A stretch of 64,000 nucleotides of DNA, from NCBI GenBank assembly GCA_018296165.2, contig JACKQL020000005.1:930001-994000 (forward strand), given 5' to 3'. Each line of letters opens with the position of its first letter. The stretch's first letter is position 1. The notes below the pieces were generated by a model that was not told where the DNA came from, did not search any database, and saw only the letters and a program-made list of their open reading frames with translations. Both the position numbers and the translations under genes were made by a program. The stretch is from Termitomyces sp. T153. Lineage: Eukaryota; Basidiomycota; Agaricomycetes; Agaricales; Lyophyllaceae. Shown piece after piece: positions 1 through 11,560 of this stretch.

Positions 1-2191
1 GGGCGGTGGCGCATGCGGATGGGGGTGCATATGAGGATGAGGATGAGACGGCGGGGGCGGCGGGGGCATCATCACATGCGCATGCGCAGGCGGCGGGGGC
101 GGTGCAGGCGCGTAATGTATGTGTGGATGCTGTGGAGGAGGCATACCATACGCGTAGGGATCGTATACCGGCAGGTGCGGGTGCGTGTGTGGCGGTGGTG
201 GTGGTGCCCATGTTTGAGACGGCGTCGTCGTCGTCGGTGCTTGTGGTGGCGGTTGTTGTTGTTGTTGTTGCGGGGGTGGCGGTGGCGGTGGTTGTGTCGT
301 CGCGGGTGCGTAATACTGCGGATGAGAACTATGGAGCGGTGGCGGCGGGGGGAGTGCATGTGCATGTGGATGTGGATGTACGTGTGGTGGGGGCTGCAAA
401 TGTGGAGGAGGATGGACATGCTGCTGGCTCTGACCCTGACCTTGATACACATACTGACTCTGCTGCTGCTGCGGGTGCTCATACCCCACATACACCGCAT
501 CTTGCGGCCCTTGCGGCCCCTGCTGCCCTCCTTGCGGCTGCGCCGCACTCGCGCCCGCCACACCAACTCCAGCCGGCGGCGGAATAACCGGCCCCATCGC
601 CAGATCCCCTAGAGCGCCTGTAGGCGGCGGCCAAGGATGCTGCTGCGGCACCGGGATCGGGATCGGGTGTCCAACGAGCGGGATGCCGGTTCCTAAGCCT
701 GTGGGGGCTCCTGGGGCTCCTGTGGGTGGTCCTGCTGATGGGCCTGCTGATGTGCCTCCCCCTGGTAGTGGCGGTGCTGGGCCCGCGCCCGCAGACCGAG
801 GCGTAGACGGCGCAGACGTGGAAGACAAGCGGGACGTGGATAGACTTGTAGATGATGATGGTGGTGGCGGTGGTGGTGAACTGTGTCCAGCGGGCATGGT
901 GGGTGTATGGGACCCGTCGTCGATGCGTGAACGCTTGGGGCGGCGTACGGGTGAGGAGGGTCTTGCGGTATGTGGGAGCGCGCGGCGCAAGGGAGGGTGT
1001 ACGTGGGTGGGGGTGTACGTGCGCGTGGGTGGGGGTGGGTAGGCGTTGCGCGTGCTCGTACTCGTGCGGGGCGTGTACCGAGTGGGAGTGTCGTTTTCGT
1101 CGTCGTCGTCTTCGTCTTCGTCGTTGTCGTTGTCGATGGCCATGTCGTCTCGGTGTCGATGAGAACGGCTGCGGGTGCGGGTGGTGTCCCACTCACGATC
1201 ATGTTCGATGTCGTCGTTGTCGTTATCGTCCACACTACCACTTCCAAAGGTCTGCTGAGCGCCGATCACAGACGTCGTACCTCCTTGCGGCTGCGGCTGC
1301 ACCTGCGCCTCACCCCCGGTCCTTTTCCTAACCCTAATATCCTTCCTAATCCTGATCTTGATCCCCTGATCGGCAAGGGAACACGACAAGGGCGTGCTCT
1401 CTTCCATGCCCGGGAACTTTTTGGCAGTGTAGACGTAGAATGGGGCAGAGTAGATGGATTTGCAGTGGCGGACTTGATTGCCGACCACTTCAAAAAGAGA
1501 GAGTTTGAGGCGATAGGAGCCTTCGGTGCGCACAGAGAGATCGGGGAAGACAAAGAAGCCTGCGTCTGGAAGGGGTGGGTTATTGCTCGTGAAGAAGAAA
1601 AAGGGAAAAACGTACCTTCATTGGCGTTGTGAGGGTCTTTGAGGTGGTAAAGAGACGAGACGACAGAGCCTGTCGTGCATCGCGTGCGGCCATCCTAGCA
1701 GATCATCAGCGAGAATAGACAATAAAAGAAACGCCCCACCTTGAGCCAATGAAGCTCCTTATCATCGTCCGGCTTTGCAAGGCTTGCAAACATGAAATAA
1801 TACGGATTCTGCAAAAAACTCTGGGCGTAGCCCGCCAGATCGGCGGGGGGCTCGAGCTCTCTATCATCAAATCTCAGCATCACACGAATCCAATCGGCCG
1901 AACGCACACACCCATCATCCTCGTCATCGGCATTGCCCTCGCCTTCGCTGCCGTCTTCCCGCCTGCGTCTTCGCCTCCTCGCGCGAATCTTGACAGCAGG
2001 ATCGACGACACGGAGCTGGACGATAGGAGGGGGGTCGATGGGGCGTCTGTCGGCCTTGCCGCCGACACCGCACATACGAGCCTGTTTGGGCTCCTGGCGA
2101 ACGGTAAGATGGTACTCTCTGTGCTACAATGAGCATGGGTGGATAAGCTGCAGAAAGGGGCTCACGCACAGTCTGTCGCGGTGGAGGGCAT
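1..2191 (-). CDS. VosA-like velvet-family transcription regulator (3' end cut by window edge)
   Basis: Velvet proteins are DNA-binding regulators that couple fungal sporulation to secondary metabolism, usually as velvet dimers in the nucleus. Read as four exons: 2166-2191, 1740-2118, 1616-1694 and 1-1565, with introns of 47, 45 and 50 bp that keep frame exactly. The ATG at 2191 leaves only nine residues before the domain start ([17 protein letters not shown]). The motifs [38 protein letters not shown] and [19 protein letters not shown] span the whole velvet fold and resemble the VosA branch more than VeA or VelB. The domain ends near 1320 and is followed by over 400 residues of Asp/Glu, Pro, Gln and His-rich low-complexity tail, still open at position 1. 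The family call is firm; the VosA sub-assignment is inferred. Confidence 0.93.
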
Positions 2192-2784
2192 AGGCGGAGA
2201 TCGATCTGGAGGACGGCGTTGGCGGGAGGTCGGTCGGCATAGTTGGAAGTAATGAAGAACTTTGAATCGTAAGTAATTGAATTGAAGAGAATGCAATCCT
2301 TCAGTGTTTCCCACGCCAATCTGTTGGCACAAATCTCTCACCCACACCACAACATCGTGGTCGACTCCCGGAAATCCCCACAGAGTTCCTCAGCCCTCCT
2401 CCTGGTCTACGGTTCAAAAGAAACCAAAATATCCCCATTATCCATCAAACTCAACATTACATGCCTCATCCATGCATTCATGCAAGTGCCCAACAAACTT
2501 TTTGTTTTTTTCTAGCTCATGTCGGAGAGTTACGTGGGCCACCCAACTTCCGCTTGCAATCATCTTCCCTCACATCACTCTCACGTCTTTTGCGCTTTTT
2601 CCCTTTTTATCTTCGCGTCCATTCGATCCGAGCCTATTATCATCCCTCGACCATCACCTACCGTTATCTCGAACAGAACCCGGGACTACGCACGGAGGAA
2701 CGAACAGACTACCGCATGACAGATAGCCTAAGCTACAACAAACACAGGCACAAGCAAACAAACATACGTACGTCCCGCATGCAA
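2192..2784. other. Upstream region of the velvet gene, no gene seen
   Basis: This pyrimidine-rich stretch lies directly upstream of the minus-strand velvet start. Open frames here lack family motifs and splice logic. It probably holds the velvet promoter, but no single core element stands out. Confidence 0.4.
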
Positions 2785-3540
2785 GTACGTACATAGCTTT
2801 AACTAACCTCGACTCGGGAAGGCCCGGTCACTCGCAAACAGCCGTGTTTTTACTTCCACTTGTTCTGTTGTAAGTGGCATTGGCATTAGGTACCACGGGA
2901 TCACGTATATATCCCGAGAGACACGATGACGAGAACGAGAATAGGCAGGAGTAAAAAAAGTCTAACTGGCCTGCGAAAGCCGAGGTCAGACCGTAACTGA
3001 TGATTGACAATTGCTGCAACTAGTCCACACAAGGTACAATCACGCATGCGTACGTACGTAGCTTTAACTGACCTCGACTCGGGAGGGACCGCTCACTCGC
3101 AAAGAGCCGTGGTTTTCCTGTAGCTTGTTCGGTTGTAAGTGGCTTCAAGTACCACGAATGTATCCCGAGAGACCACGAGGACGACGAGGACGAGAATAGT
3201 AAAAGTAAAAAAGCTTAACTGACCTGCGAAAGCCGAGGTCAGACCGTAACTGATGATTGACGCTTTCCAAAATCGCTGTACAAGGTGCAATCATGCGTAC
3301 GTACGTAGCTTTAACTGACCTCGACTCGGTAAGGGTCGTTAACTCGCAGAGAGCCGCGGTTGTTCGGTTGTACTTAAGTATCACCTATGTATCCCAAGAG
3401 ACACGAGGATAGACGAGGACGAGAATAGTAAAAGTAAAAAAGCTTAACTGACACTGACCTGCAGAAGCCGAGGTCCAGACCCACCGGTGATTGGCGCTTT
3501 CCCAAATCACCTCGCAACTAGTCCACACAAGGTACAACAC
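2785..3540. repeat. Three tandem copies of a ~250 bp unit
   Basis: Three successive units begin with nearly the same phrase (agctttaactgacctcgact) near 2792, 3058 and 3305, giving periods of about 266 and 247 bp. Each unit repeats the same order of landmarks: a GTAC-rich palindromic start, an activity-neutral ACTCGCA phrase, a run of A with TCTAACT or GCTTAACT, and AAGCCGAGGTCAGACC followed by a GATTG phrase. The copies differ by scattered substitutions and small indels. The array ends where the sequence becomes CpG-poor, near 3540. Confidence 0.85.
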
Positions 3541-5040
3541 CACGAGGTTGCACCTGGTCGGTGACCGGCCGAAAGGACCGGGTCAACGGGCGGAAAATCC
3601 GTGGGTCAATCGGCGAGTTGTGGTAGACATCCAAACCCAAGTAGTTCAGACTAATCCCCTCACCAACGGACAAAGATATTCTAATATCAAAGTTTGGACT
3701 ACTAACCCTGTATGGAGCATGTGAACATTTTCATCCAGATGAAGAAAAAGCATAATGAACCTTTGACATTCATAAAATTAGTTCAAGTGCAAAACTGGCA
3801 GGTGCGCTCACACGGTTTTATTTCTTATCTCCATCTCCGTCTTATCTCAATAGTGAAATGAAACAGCCAAGAAGGAGACTGTGTACAACAGGAAATCAAT
3901 CATCTTTCTTGTCCACTACTAATACCACCCTCTTCAGGAAACCATAATGACAGCACAGTATCTACATCCAAAAAGCAATCAGACTCAATCAATGCCATCA
4001 CAAATCCTCCAAAGAAGTGGAAGTCATTAGTCTTTCATTTGGCCCACAGCAACAGACTGAAATCTGAAAATCAGCTTCTCCATCCATGTACTGGATGGCC
4101 TGGAATTCATTTCATCACCACATCTCTGGTGCATGTCTCCTTGGCCATACTATCAATGACCTAGATATGAATCAATGCAGGTAATGACCTTTTAGTCATC
4201 ATAATTCTCCTATATGACTCTTTTTTCAAATATTTCTTTAAGGAATGATGTATATATATAATCCATTGATCTGCTAACTCAGATTCTATTTGATTGAAAA
4301 GAACCAGGTAGCAAAAGATCAAAGTTGCAAGAACAGTTAAATTTTGAGTTCCAACAGGTATTGCAATCTAAAAATTTTCAAAATCTCCATGCAAGTTTTG
4401 AGTTTCAAATAAATAATATCCCTTAACTTAGCACAGTTTGGGCATACTACACACATAAGCTTTGAAAAATGAAGGGATGAATTTGCATAAAAGATCTGAA
4501 ATACCAATCCATGTTCATGGCTTATTGTATTTGTAAGTGTGACTTCTATAGACTATGGCTCAATCACACAGCTGGCAGAAGAATATCCAAAGTCTATTCA
4601 GTACTATGTATACAATGCTTACAAGCATACCTAACATCTGGCAGAGGAAAACTCAAAGAAAACAACTCTGAAGAACTCCCAGGGCCAAGTAACACACTTC
4701 AGAAACTCTGGAAGCATGAGAAACAACTGCACAGGACAATGGAAAAAGCTAAGCTTGACCCAAAAGATGGAAAATCTGGAAATTGCAAAGAGTGATGAGG
4801 TAATGATCAAGGAAACTTGAGGGAGTTGCAACCTGAGAGGTGGCAACAGTAGTAGTGGATGGGCCAGGTTGACTCTTAGTTGTTAACAATGATGAAGCAG
4901 GGTTGTTAGATCCTACAGGTTTGCTGAAGGGTCCATTAGTGGACTCTTTTCTGGAGGCCAGGGATGCCTAAACCACCTTGGCTGGTCTGTGCATGTGGTA
5001 GAATCAAGGTTCTGTCACTCTCAGCAGAGAAAGTCCCAGA
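3541..5040. other. CpG-poor repeat-derived DNA without a readable gene
   Basis: After about 3,720 CpG almost disappears and no frame carries recognisable motifs. The part at about 4,555-4,790 resembles 19,555-19,770, sharing the phrase ATCCAAAGTCTATT and a following CTGGCAGAGG phrase. It is therefore a member of a dispersed repeat family in this window. I take the whole stretch as decayed transposon DNA upstream of the RNase H remnant. Confidence 0.5.
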
Positions 5041-6390
5041 CATAGTAGCACATGGATACCTCACTCAACTCAGTTAAAACTACACCAATAAACACCAGCA
5101 ATTCACCAAGAGTGACTGTGTTTACTGATGGCTCATGCATGAAGAATGGGAGTGTTGAGGCAGTGGCAGGGCAGGTGTATGGTTTGGCCCAGAGGATAGT
5201 CACAATCTAGCTCTAAGACTCCCCAAGAAGATTGAACAATCAAATGATGCTGCTGAAGCCTTTGCTATACTGGCAGCAACCAAGAAAGTCCCACAAAATA
5301 TGTCACTACATATCATCAGTGACTCCTGGCTGGTAATTGACAGCCTTACTAAACACTTAAAGAAAAAAGAATATAATAGCTGGATAGACTCTGTCTTGTT
5401 GCTAACCTAAGGAAAAGGAAAGGCATAACTACACTAGAAAAAGTCAAAGGCCACTCAGGCATAGAAGGAAATGAAGATGCTGACAAGTTGGCAGAAAAAG
5501 GTTCCAAAAAACTTGAGCCAGACAATTCTGTGAACATGACTACCCCAACTGCCTTCAAAATAAAAGGAGCAAAACTGACCACAATAACACAAGCAAAAAT
5601 ATACCAAGAGATCATTGAGAGTTTGGAAACTCCTCACAGGAGAGGGACAGAAACCCACCTTGACATGACCAGGTGGGCAATAAAAGAAGTAAGTGATGAT
5701 GCACCAACAGATGGAAGAATATGGCTATCACTTGAAAATAAGTTAATAAGCATAGATATCTGAGCTTTCCTATGGAAGGCAATGCATAATGCATACAAAA
5801 TAGGCAGCTATTGGGAACACAGAAGTGAATATGAGCACAGAACTCTATGTAACCAATGTGGAATAGTGGAGACCTTGGGACACATTCTAACAGAATGAAG
5901 TGTGTCAGGCCAGCAAGTGGTTTGGGCATTAACAGAGAAGATACACTTAGTGAGGGGTATACCCTTCAGTAAACCTACCTTAGAAAGATAGCTTGGCTGT
6001 GCAATCATATCAAGGAGTGATAACAAAGGGAAAAAATCAATTGGAACATGGTGTTCCTCAACCATTTGTGGTATCTGAAGCCACACAACTGATATAGAGA
6101 ATGAGGTGTGACTGGTGAATTACAAAAGAGGCTGGCCCTGAAAAGCTCCCAAGCAAAAAAGAGATATATAACAGGTTTAGAGCTGCCATCACAAAATGAC
6201 TGAAGCTAGACTGCCTAACAACAGATGAGAAACAAGTGGGTGGGAAGAAAACAAGTGCTAAGGTAGTCAAGAGTACCTGGAAAAACTTTCCACTAAAGAA
6301 TAGTGACCCCAGTAAGTCCTGAAGGAAAGCAGCAAAGGTTTTAGTGGGTATAGGTTCAAAGCTAATACTGGACACTGAGTTCCATACTTA
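5041..6390 (+). pseudogene. Decayed retroelement RNase H region (non-LTR type)
   Basis: Broken frames read as a type-I RNase H. FTDGSC (about 5,128) supplies the first Asp. NDAAEAFAIL holds the Glu, IISDSWLVIDSL the second Asp, and KGHSGIEGNEDADKLAEKGS (about 5,450-5,500) the last Asp. Downstream residues (FLWKAMHNAYKIG, TLCNQCGIVETLGHILTE) match the conserved C-terminal region that follows RNase H in fungal non-LTR elements. At least one frameshift (near 5,165) and several in-frame stops are present, so it is dead. No reverse transcriptase domain was found upstream. The region is almost free of CpG, in keeping with methylation-linked or RIP-like decay. Confidence 0.75.
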
Positions 6391-7894
6391 GTGTGTAAGG
6401 GTATTTTCTTTAGAGTGGCTTCCAGACTCATATTAAACACTCACTCTATGTAATCCAAGGCTCTAGAGGTTGACTTTGTAAACTGTCTACATCCTACAGA
6501 AGTACCACCAAAAAAAATATCTTTAATATGTTTTTAACAGGTGTTTTTCCAGAAATCTACAAGTTTTCCTCAAGTGCTCCCTAAGTTTTTCTCAAATGCT
6601 TCCTAAGTTTTCTCAAGTGCTTCCTACATCCCAGTAACCAGTACTAACTAACCTGCAACACCTGCATCAGCCCATATAACTTCTTTTATGGTTGAAAAAA
6701 CTATGCTTCCCATTTATTGAAGGTAATAGACCCTAAACACACACAGATCACATGCCCAAGAAGATGCCAAAACTCACTGCCATCCATGACATGTCTACTG
6801 CCAGAACAAGTGCCCCTTCCAAGTCATTATCAAGTGGCTGCAAGGCTGCACATTCTAACAACCACTTCTTCATTTCTCACATAGCATTCTGTTGTTCTTC
6901 TCCCTAGGTATATGGAATTCTCTCTTTAGTTAATATATTGATCAGTTCTGCTACCTTTGCACAATCTTTGATGAACATGCAGAAAGTTTCACATGTTCTT
7001 AAAAACCCACACACTTCTAACACATTCCAACAGTCTCCCCACTCCATTACTACAGCATACTTCTTAGTTCTGGGTTTCCTTCTCTTGCAGGAACATAGGT
7101 GGCCTGTCATTGTAATTTCATCAGCACACAGAACTGACTTGGTCCCAGAAAAGATACCCCCATCATACTAAGTACTTTGTATGATTATATATTGACATTG
7201 TTCATATACTCCCACACAAACCTTCTGATACTCTTATTTTACAGTATTGTCTCATACCCTCCTCCCTTTAGCTTGTAACATGTTGCAGGGCCCCATCTAG
7301 GTATGATGATGATGTCTGTTGCTGCCTAGCTGCCATGCAGAGAACACTAAAAACTAGCAGTTTTACCAGTGTACAAACAGACTATAATAAATGAAGGTGC
7401 AAGTTGAGCTAGGTCCCAGAGAACCTGGTTCATTAAGGTGGAGTGAGAGATGGAGGACTTAAGTGTGAAGAGATTGTTAGATGCTAGCCATAGTTGCCAG
7501 ATGTTAATGATGAGTTACAAGCACTAAAGTTGCTAGCAAAAGGTTGGTCTGACAGAGGAGTTGCTAGAAGCTAGCAAAGGCATTAGTGAAAAAGGGGATG
7601 GCAAACTGGGACTAGCTGTAGGTGCTAGTACTGACTGTGAACTTGGCAAAATAGTACCCAAAAGTGTCACTAGCAAGACAAGGATAACAACAAGGGCACT
7701 AGCTCAACAATGTCCAAATAACAGTTCCTAAGGGAGCACTCAAGTGAAAGAAGAAGTTTAGTGTTAAAAAGACTGAGATCTGAAGTCTGAGGGTATAACA
7801 GTGTACTATTCTTCAATGGAGTATAGAAAACATGACAGTATTTGTAGTAAGTAAAGCAAATGAAACCAAAAAGAGATGGTAATAGTAAGTAATA
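6391..7894. other. CpG-poor DNA between RNase H remnant and Tc1 element
   Basis: No frame shows family motifs, and stops are frequent on both strands. The base composition matches neighbouring decayed elements. It probably contains older repeat material that can no longer be classified by eye. Confidence 0.4.
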
Positions 7895-8101
7895 CAATGG
7901 CTCAAAAAACTGTCCCAATGTTTTATACTTTTTAAAGATGACATTGGCATGAAGGATTGGAAGTATTTAAAATTCTGGTTGAATAATGTAGAATACTATG
8001 GCATCATAGCTACAAATTGCATTTTAATTCATGTAATTTAAATCAAGACTGATAGAGTAATGGCCATTTTAAAATATCCACTCATTGAAACAGTTTTTTA
8101 A
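7895..8101. repeat. Left terminal inverted repeat of the Tc1 element
   Basis: It is the inverse partner of 16622-16828, matching over the whole length with scattered differences. The core phrase GACATTGGCATGAAGGATTG occurs in both arms. It starts immediately after the TA at 7893-7894. Confidence 0.92.
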
Positions 8102-8680
8102 GTGTTTCTAATTTTGCAGGTTTATCCCTCTTGTAGTCAAAAATAAAGAGTAAGTTGCATGTGAGAATATCAACAGAGTCATGTGACCATGTTTGGTTAT
8201 ATTTGCAAGTGGTTCAAGTTGGTTGAACCACATCTTGACCTTCAACTACTATCATGAAAGCTACTTCTCCTGTACAATGCTCTATTGTTGCTTCTCTACC
8301 TGCTTGAGGGTATTCTCTGCATCAGATTGAGGCTCAAACTGGTCTAAGGAAGTCTACTATTGGGAGCATTGGTAGACAGTTGGAGGTGGATAAGAAAAAC
8401 CATCCTAGAGGCCATCTAGCTAAGCTTACTCCATGTGATAAATAGGCTATTGTTCAATAAATATCAACTGAGAGACTTGATACAGCTGTTCAGGCTACCA
8501 ATTGTATCAACAACATCATTTCCAGCCCTGTCTCTTCTCAGACTGTCTAGAATGTGCTGAAAGAGGAGAGGTATTAGTCTCCTACAAAGAGGAAAGTTTC
8601 TATGCTCAAAGCTAGACATTGGCAACTATGACTTAAATGGGCTCAAGAGCATCAGAACTGGACTGTGGAGGACTGGAAAA

Positions 8681-9881
8681 TGTCACGACCTGTCCCCTGG
8701 ACCCCCGCACATCATCCAGCAACCTCCCAATTCCCCAAAAACCCCCGACGCTCCGCTGAACTTCTGCCCATGCCCCGCGCCTATTTCGGTTAGCCCCGAC
8801 ACAACCTCAGCTAACTCCGACACCTCCCCGGCTAACTCCGACGGCCCCCTGGCCAACTTTGACGCCTTCTCCGCAGCCACTGACACTTACCCTGGATCTC
8901 CCAAACCCCAAGAACCACCCCCACTATTCCCAATCCTTGCCACCCATCATCAACTCAACACCCTGGTTCCTCCGACCCGTTCTGGAGTATCACAACAACC
9001 TTGGGATGACCCGCATTCCCAAATAATCCCATCAACGTATCAGCGTGGCCTGACCCTCGATCACAACCGACACCTGCCCACTCTGTTGAGCTCCGCCAAG
9101 CCCCGCCGCTGCAGCTGACGTACCCCAAAGTTCTCCGGTAGTCAGTATATAAGACGTTGAGTAGCTCTTCATACTCTAGTCTTGATATTGCTTAACGTTA
9201 CCTATGGTCTGATTGTTTCCTTCTTGTGTTTCATGTTTTGTGTTTCGTTTTCCTTACTCTCAGTCTCCCAGTCTTATCTCAGTCTCCTGGTCTTATCTCA
9301 GTCTCCCGGTCTTATCTCAGTCTCCTGGTCTTGTCTTGTCTCCATTTCGCTATCATTCTCATTATCGTTTTGTATCTCCACTCGAATCTACTCTTGTTCC
9401 ATATCAACTCCATTTCATTTCGTCCAACACTGTCTTGGTGGCTCCATCCGGCCATTGCACCCAAGTCTTCCTCAACCTTAATGACCTCATGAACTCCGCA
9501 ATTACAATTACAAACCCCAACACTCTTTCACCAGGTCCGAACCTCGCTCTTTGCTCAGTCCCGGACTCCATCAACCCCAATTGATCTCCCATCAAACCCC
9601 AGCTCTGCTCCCATTGATTGCGTAACTGCCTACTCCTTCGCATCCGCAAATCTTCCATACAGTCTTCTGCCTGAACCCCGCCAAGCCCATCCCATTTCCT
9701 CACAATCTGACTTCTCCGGACCTCCCCAAACCTGTCCGGATCACATCCCACCGACTATCCGCACAAGCCATCAGTGCTCAGAATGCTTTCGAGTGTTTGG
9801 TTGCCAGTGCAAGGGGATCACGCCCACCCAGTAAGGACTCGCCCAGTGCAGCTGAGCCCCCGAGGTCAGCGGAACCTGACA
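8681..9881 (+). mobile_element. Solo LTR, copy A of the 1.2-kb LTR family
   Basis: It starts TGTCACGACC and ends CCTGACA, flanked by a perfect 5-bp duplication GAAAA (8676-8680 and 9882-9886). It is homologous over its length to the LTRs at 10186-11350 and 15138-16302 (reverse orientation) and at 55093-56237. There is no internal region, so it is the product of LTR-LTR recombination. A TATATAA box (9146) stands 33 nt before GTCTTGATATT (9179-9189), the presumed RNA start. The target is the Tc1 transposase gene. Confidence 0.95.
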
Positions 9882-9886
9882 GAAAA

Positions 9887-10185
9887 GAGTATTGTGGACA
9901 GATGAGACAAAGATTAACAGGATTAGGTCAGATGGAAAGCAGTATGTGTGGAAGCTACAAGGAGAAGGCATTTCAAACCAAACCACTACACTTACTGTAG
10001 AACATGGAGAAGGGAATAATCTCATAGTATGGGGCTGTATGGATTCAAATGGGGTAGGAAAGCTGGTAGAGGTGGTGGAGATCATGAATGCAGAGCAGTA
10101 CTGTGAAATCTTGGATGATGGAGCAAAGGAGAGCTTTGAAAAGTTGGAGACGGAGGAGGGTGCCCACTACTTTCAACAGGACAAT
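9887..10185 (+). pseudogene. Middle fragment of the split Tc1 transposase
   Basis: This is the segment between the two LTR insertions. It carries WTDETKINRI with the first catalytic Asp, then NLIVWGCMDSNG and HYFQQDN with the second. It is open without a stop for its length, unlike the outer parts, but is cut off from them by the insertions. Confidence 0.85.
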
Positions 10186-11350
10186 TGTCAGGGTCCGCTG
10201 ACCTCGGGGGCGCAGCTGCACTGGGCGAGTCCTTACTAGGCGGGCGTGATTCCCCTGCATTGGTGACCGGACACTCAAAGACATTCTGGGTCCTGGGGGT
10301 TTGCACGGGTAATTGGGGAGATGTGATCCAGACAGGTCCGGGAAGGTCCGGAGAAGTCGGATTGTGGGGAAATGAGACGGTCTTGGCGGGGTTCAGGCAG
10401 AAGGCCGTACGGGAGATTTGCGGAAGCAAGGGAGTAGGTGGCTGTGTGATCAATGGGGGCAGAGCCGGGGTTTGATGGGAGATCATTTGGAGTTGATGGA
10501 GTCCGGGACCGAGCGAAGAGTGAGGTTCGGACCTGGTAAGGAGTGTCGGGGTTCGTAATTATAATCGCGGAGTTCGTGAGGTCGTTAGGGTTGATGAAGA
10601 ATTGGGCACAAGGGTCAGACGACGTCACCGAGACGGCATCGGACAAGACAATATGGAACAAGAGTAGATTCGAGTGGAGGTACGAAACGATAACGAGAAC
10701 GATAACGAAAAGGGGACGAGACAAGACCGGGAGACTGAGATAAGACCGGGAGACTGAGATAAGATCGGGAGACTGAGATAAGACCGGGAAACTGAGAGTA
10801 AGGAGAAAAAGACACGAAAACGAACACGAAACACAAAAAGGAAGCAATCAGACCATAGGTAACGTTAAGCAATATCAAGACTGGAGTACAAAGAGCTACT
10901 CGATGACTTATATACTGACTACCGGAGGACTTCGGGGTACGTCGGCTGTGGCGGCGGGGCTTGGCGGGGCTTGACGGAGTGGGCGGGTGTCGGTTGTGAT
11001 CGCAGGTCGTGCCGCGCTGATACGTTGATGGGATCGCGGGTTGTTCCGAGGTTGTCGTGATATTCCGGAATAGGTCGGAGGAAGCAGGGTGTCGAGTTGA
11101 TGATGGGTGGGCGAAGATCAGGAATAGCGGGGGTGGTTCTCGGGGTTTGGGAAGCCCAGGGTAAGTGTCAGTGGCTGCGGGGCAGGCATCGAAGTTGGCC
11201 AGGGGGCCGTCGGAGTTAGCCGGGGATGTGTCGGAGTTAGCCGAAGTAGGCGTGGGCATGGGCGGAAGTTCGGCGGAGCGTTGGGGGTCCTTTTGGGGGT
11301 TCGGGGGTTTGATGGACGATGTGCGGGGCTTTGGGGAATGGGTCGTGACA
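10186..11350 (-). repeat. 3' LTR of the antisense-gene element
   Basis: On the minus strand it reads TGTCACGACC to CCCTGACA. It pairs with 15138-16302, with about eight substitutions in 1,165 bp, all transitions; half of them exchange CpG for TpG or CpA. It lies directly after the polypurine tract. Confidence 0.95.
10725..10795 (-). repeat. 19-bp minisatellite in the LTR leader
   Basis: About four copies of the 19-bp unit GACCGGGAGACTGAGATAA (plus-strand view) follow the presumed RNA start. Matching arrays lie at about 15,677-15,747 and, in the solo LTR, at about 9,262-9,335. The decayed solo LTR at 55,093 keeps only about two copies. The array lies in the RNA leader; any role is unknown. 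Confidence 0.8.
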
Positions 11351-11363
11351 TCACCCCCCTTTC
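11351..11363 (-). other. Polypurine tract of the antisense-gene element
   Basis: On the minus strand it reads GAAAGGGGGGTGA and directly abuts the 3' LTR start TGTCACG. Its position fixes the element's transcription direction as minus. Confidence 0.85.
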
Positions 11364-11560
11364 AGCGTCGAGACCCTTCGAGACGCGGGGCAGGACGGGG
11401 ATCGGCGGGGCGTGGGAGTCGAAGCCGAGCAATATTGATCAATCCGCAGCAAGTGATGGCGGCGTGGGAGGCGAAGTCGAAGCGCGGCCGCCGTTTCGTC
11501 AGGGTCCTCCTCACTCAATTTAAAGCTTTGGGCGTGCCCCGGGGTTTCCCAAATTTCGTC

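Noticed and set aside
6..612. Long plus-strand frames rich in Val, Arg and Gly
   Set aside because: They are shadows of the velvet C-terminal tail on the minus strand; low-complexity DNA keeps all frames open. The minus frame is fixed by two exact splice junctions.
8683..8886. Minus-strand frames repeated in each LTR copy (VSELAEV-like)
   Set aside because: They arise from a short tandem repeat (GCTAACTCCGAC) in the LTR and differ in length and frame among copies.
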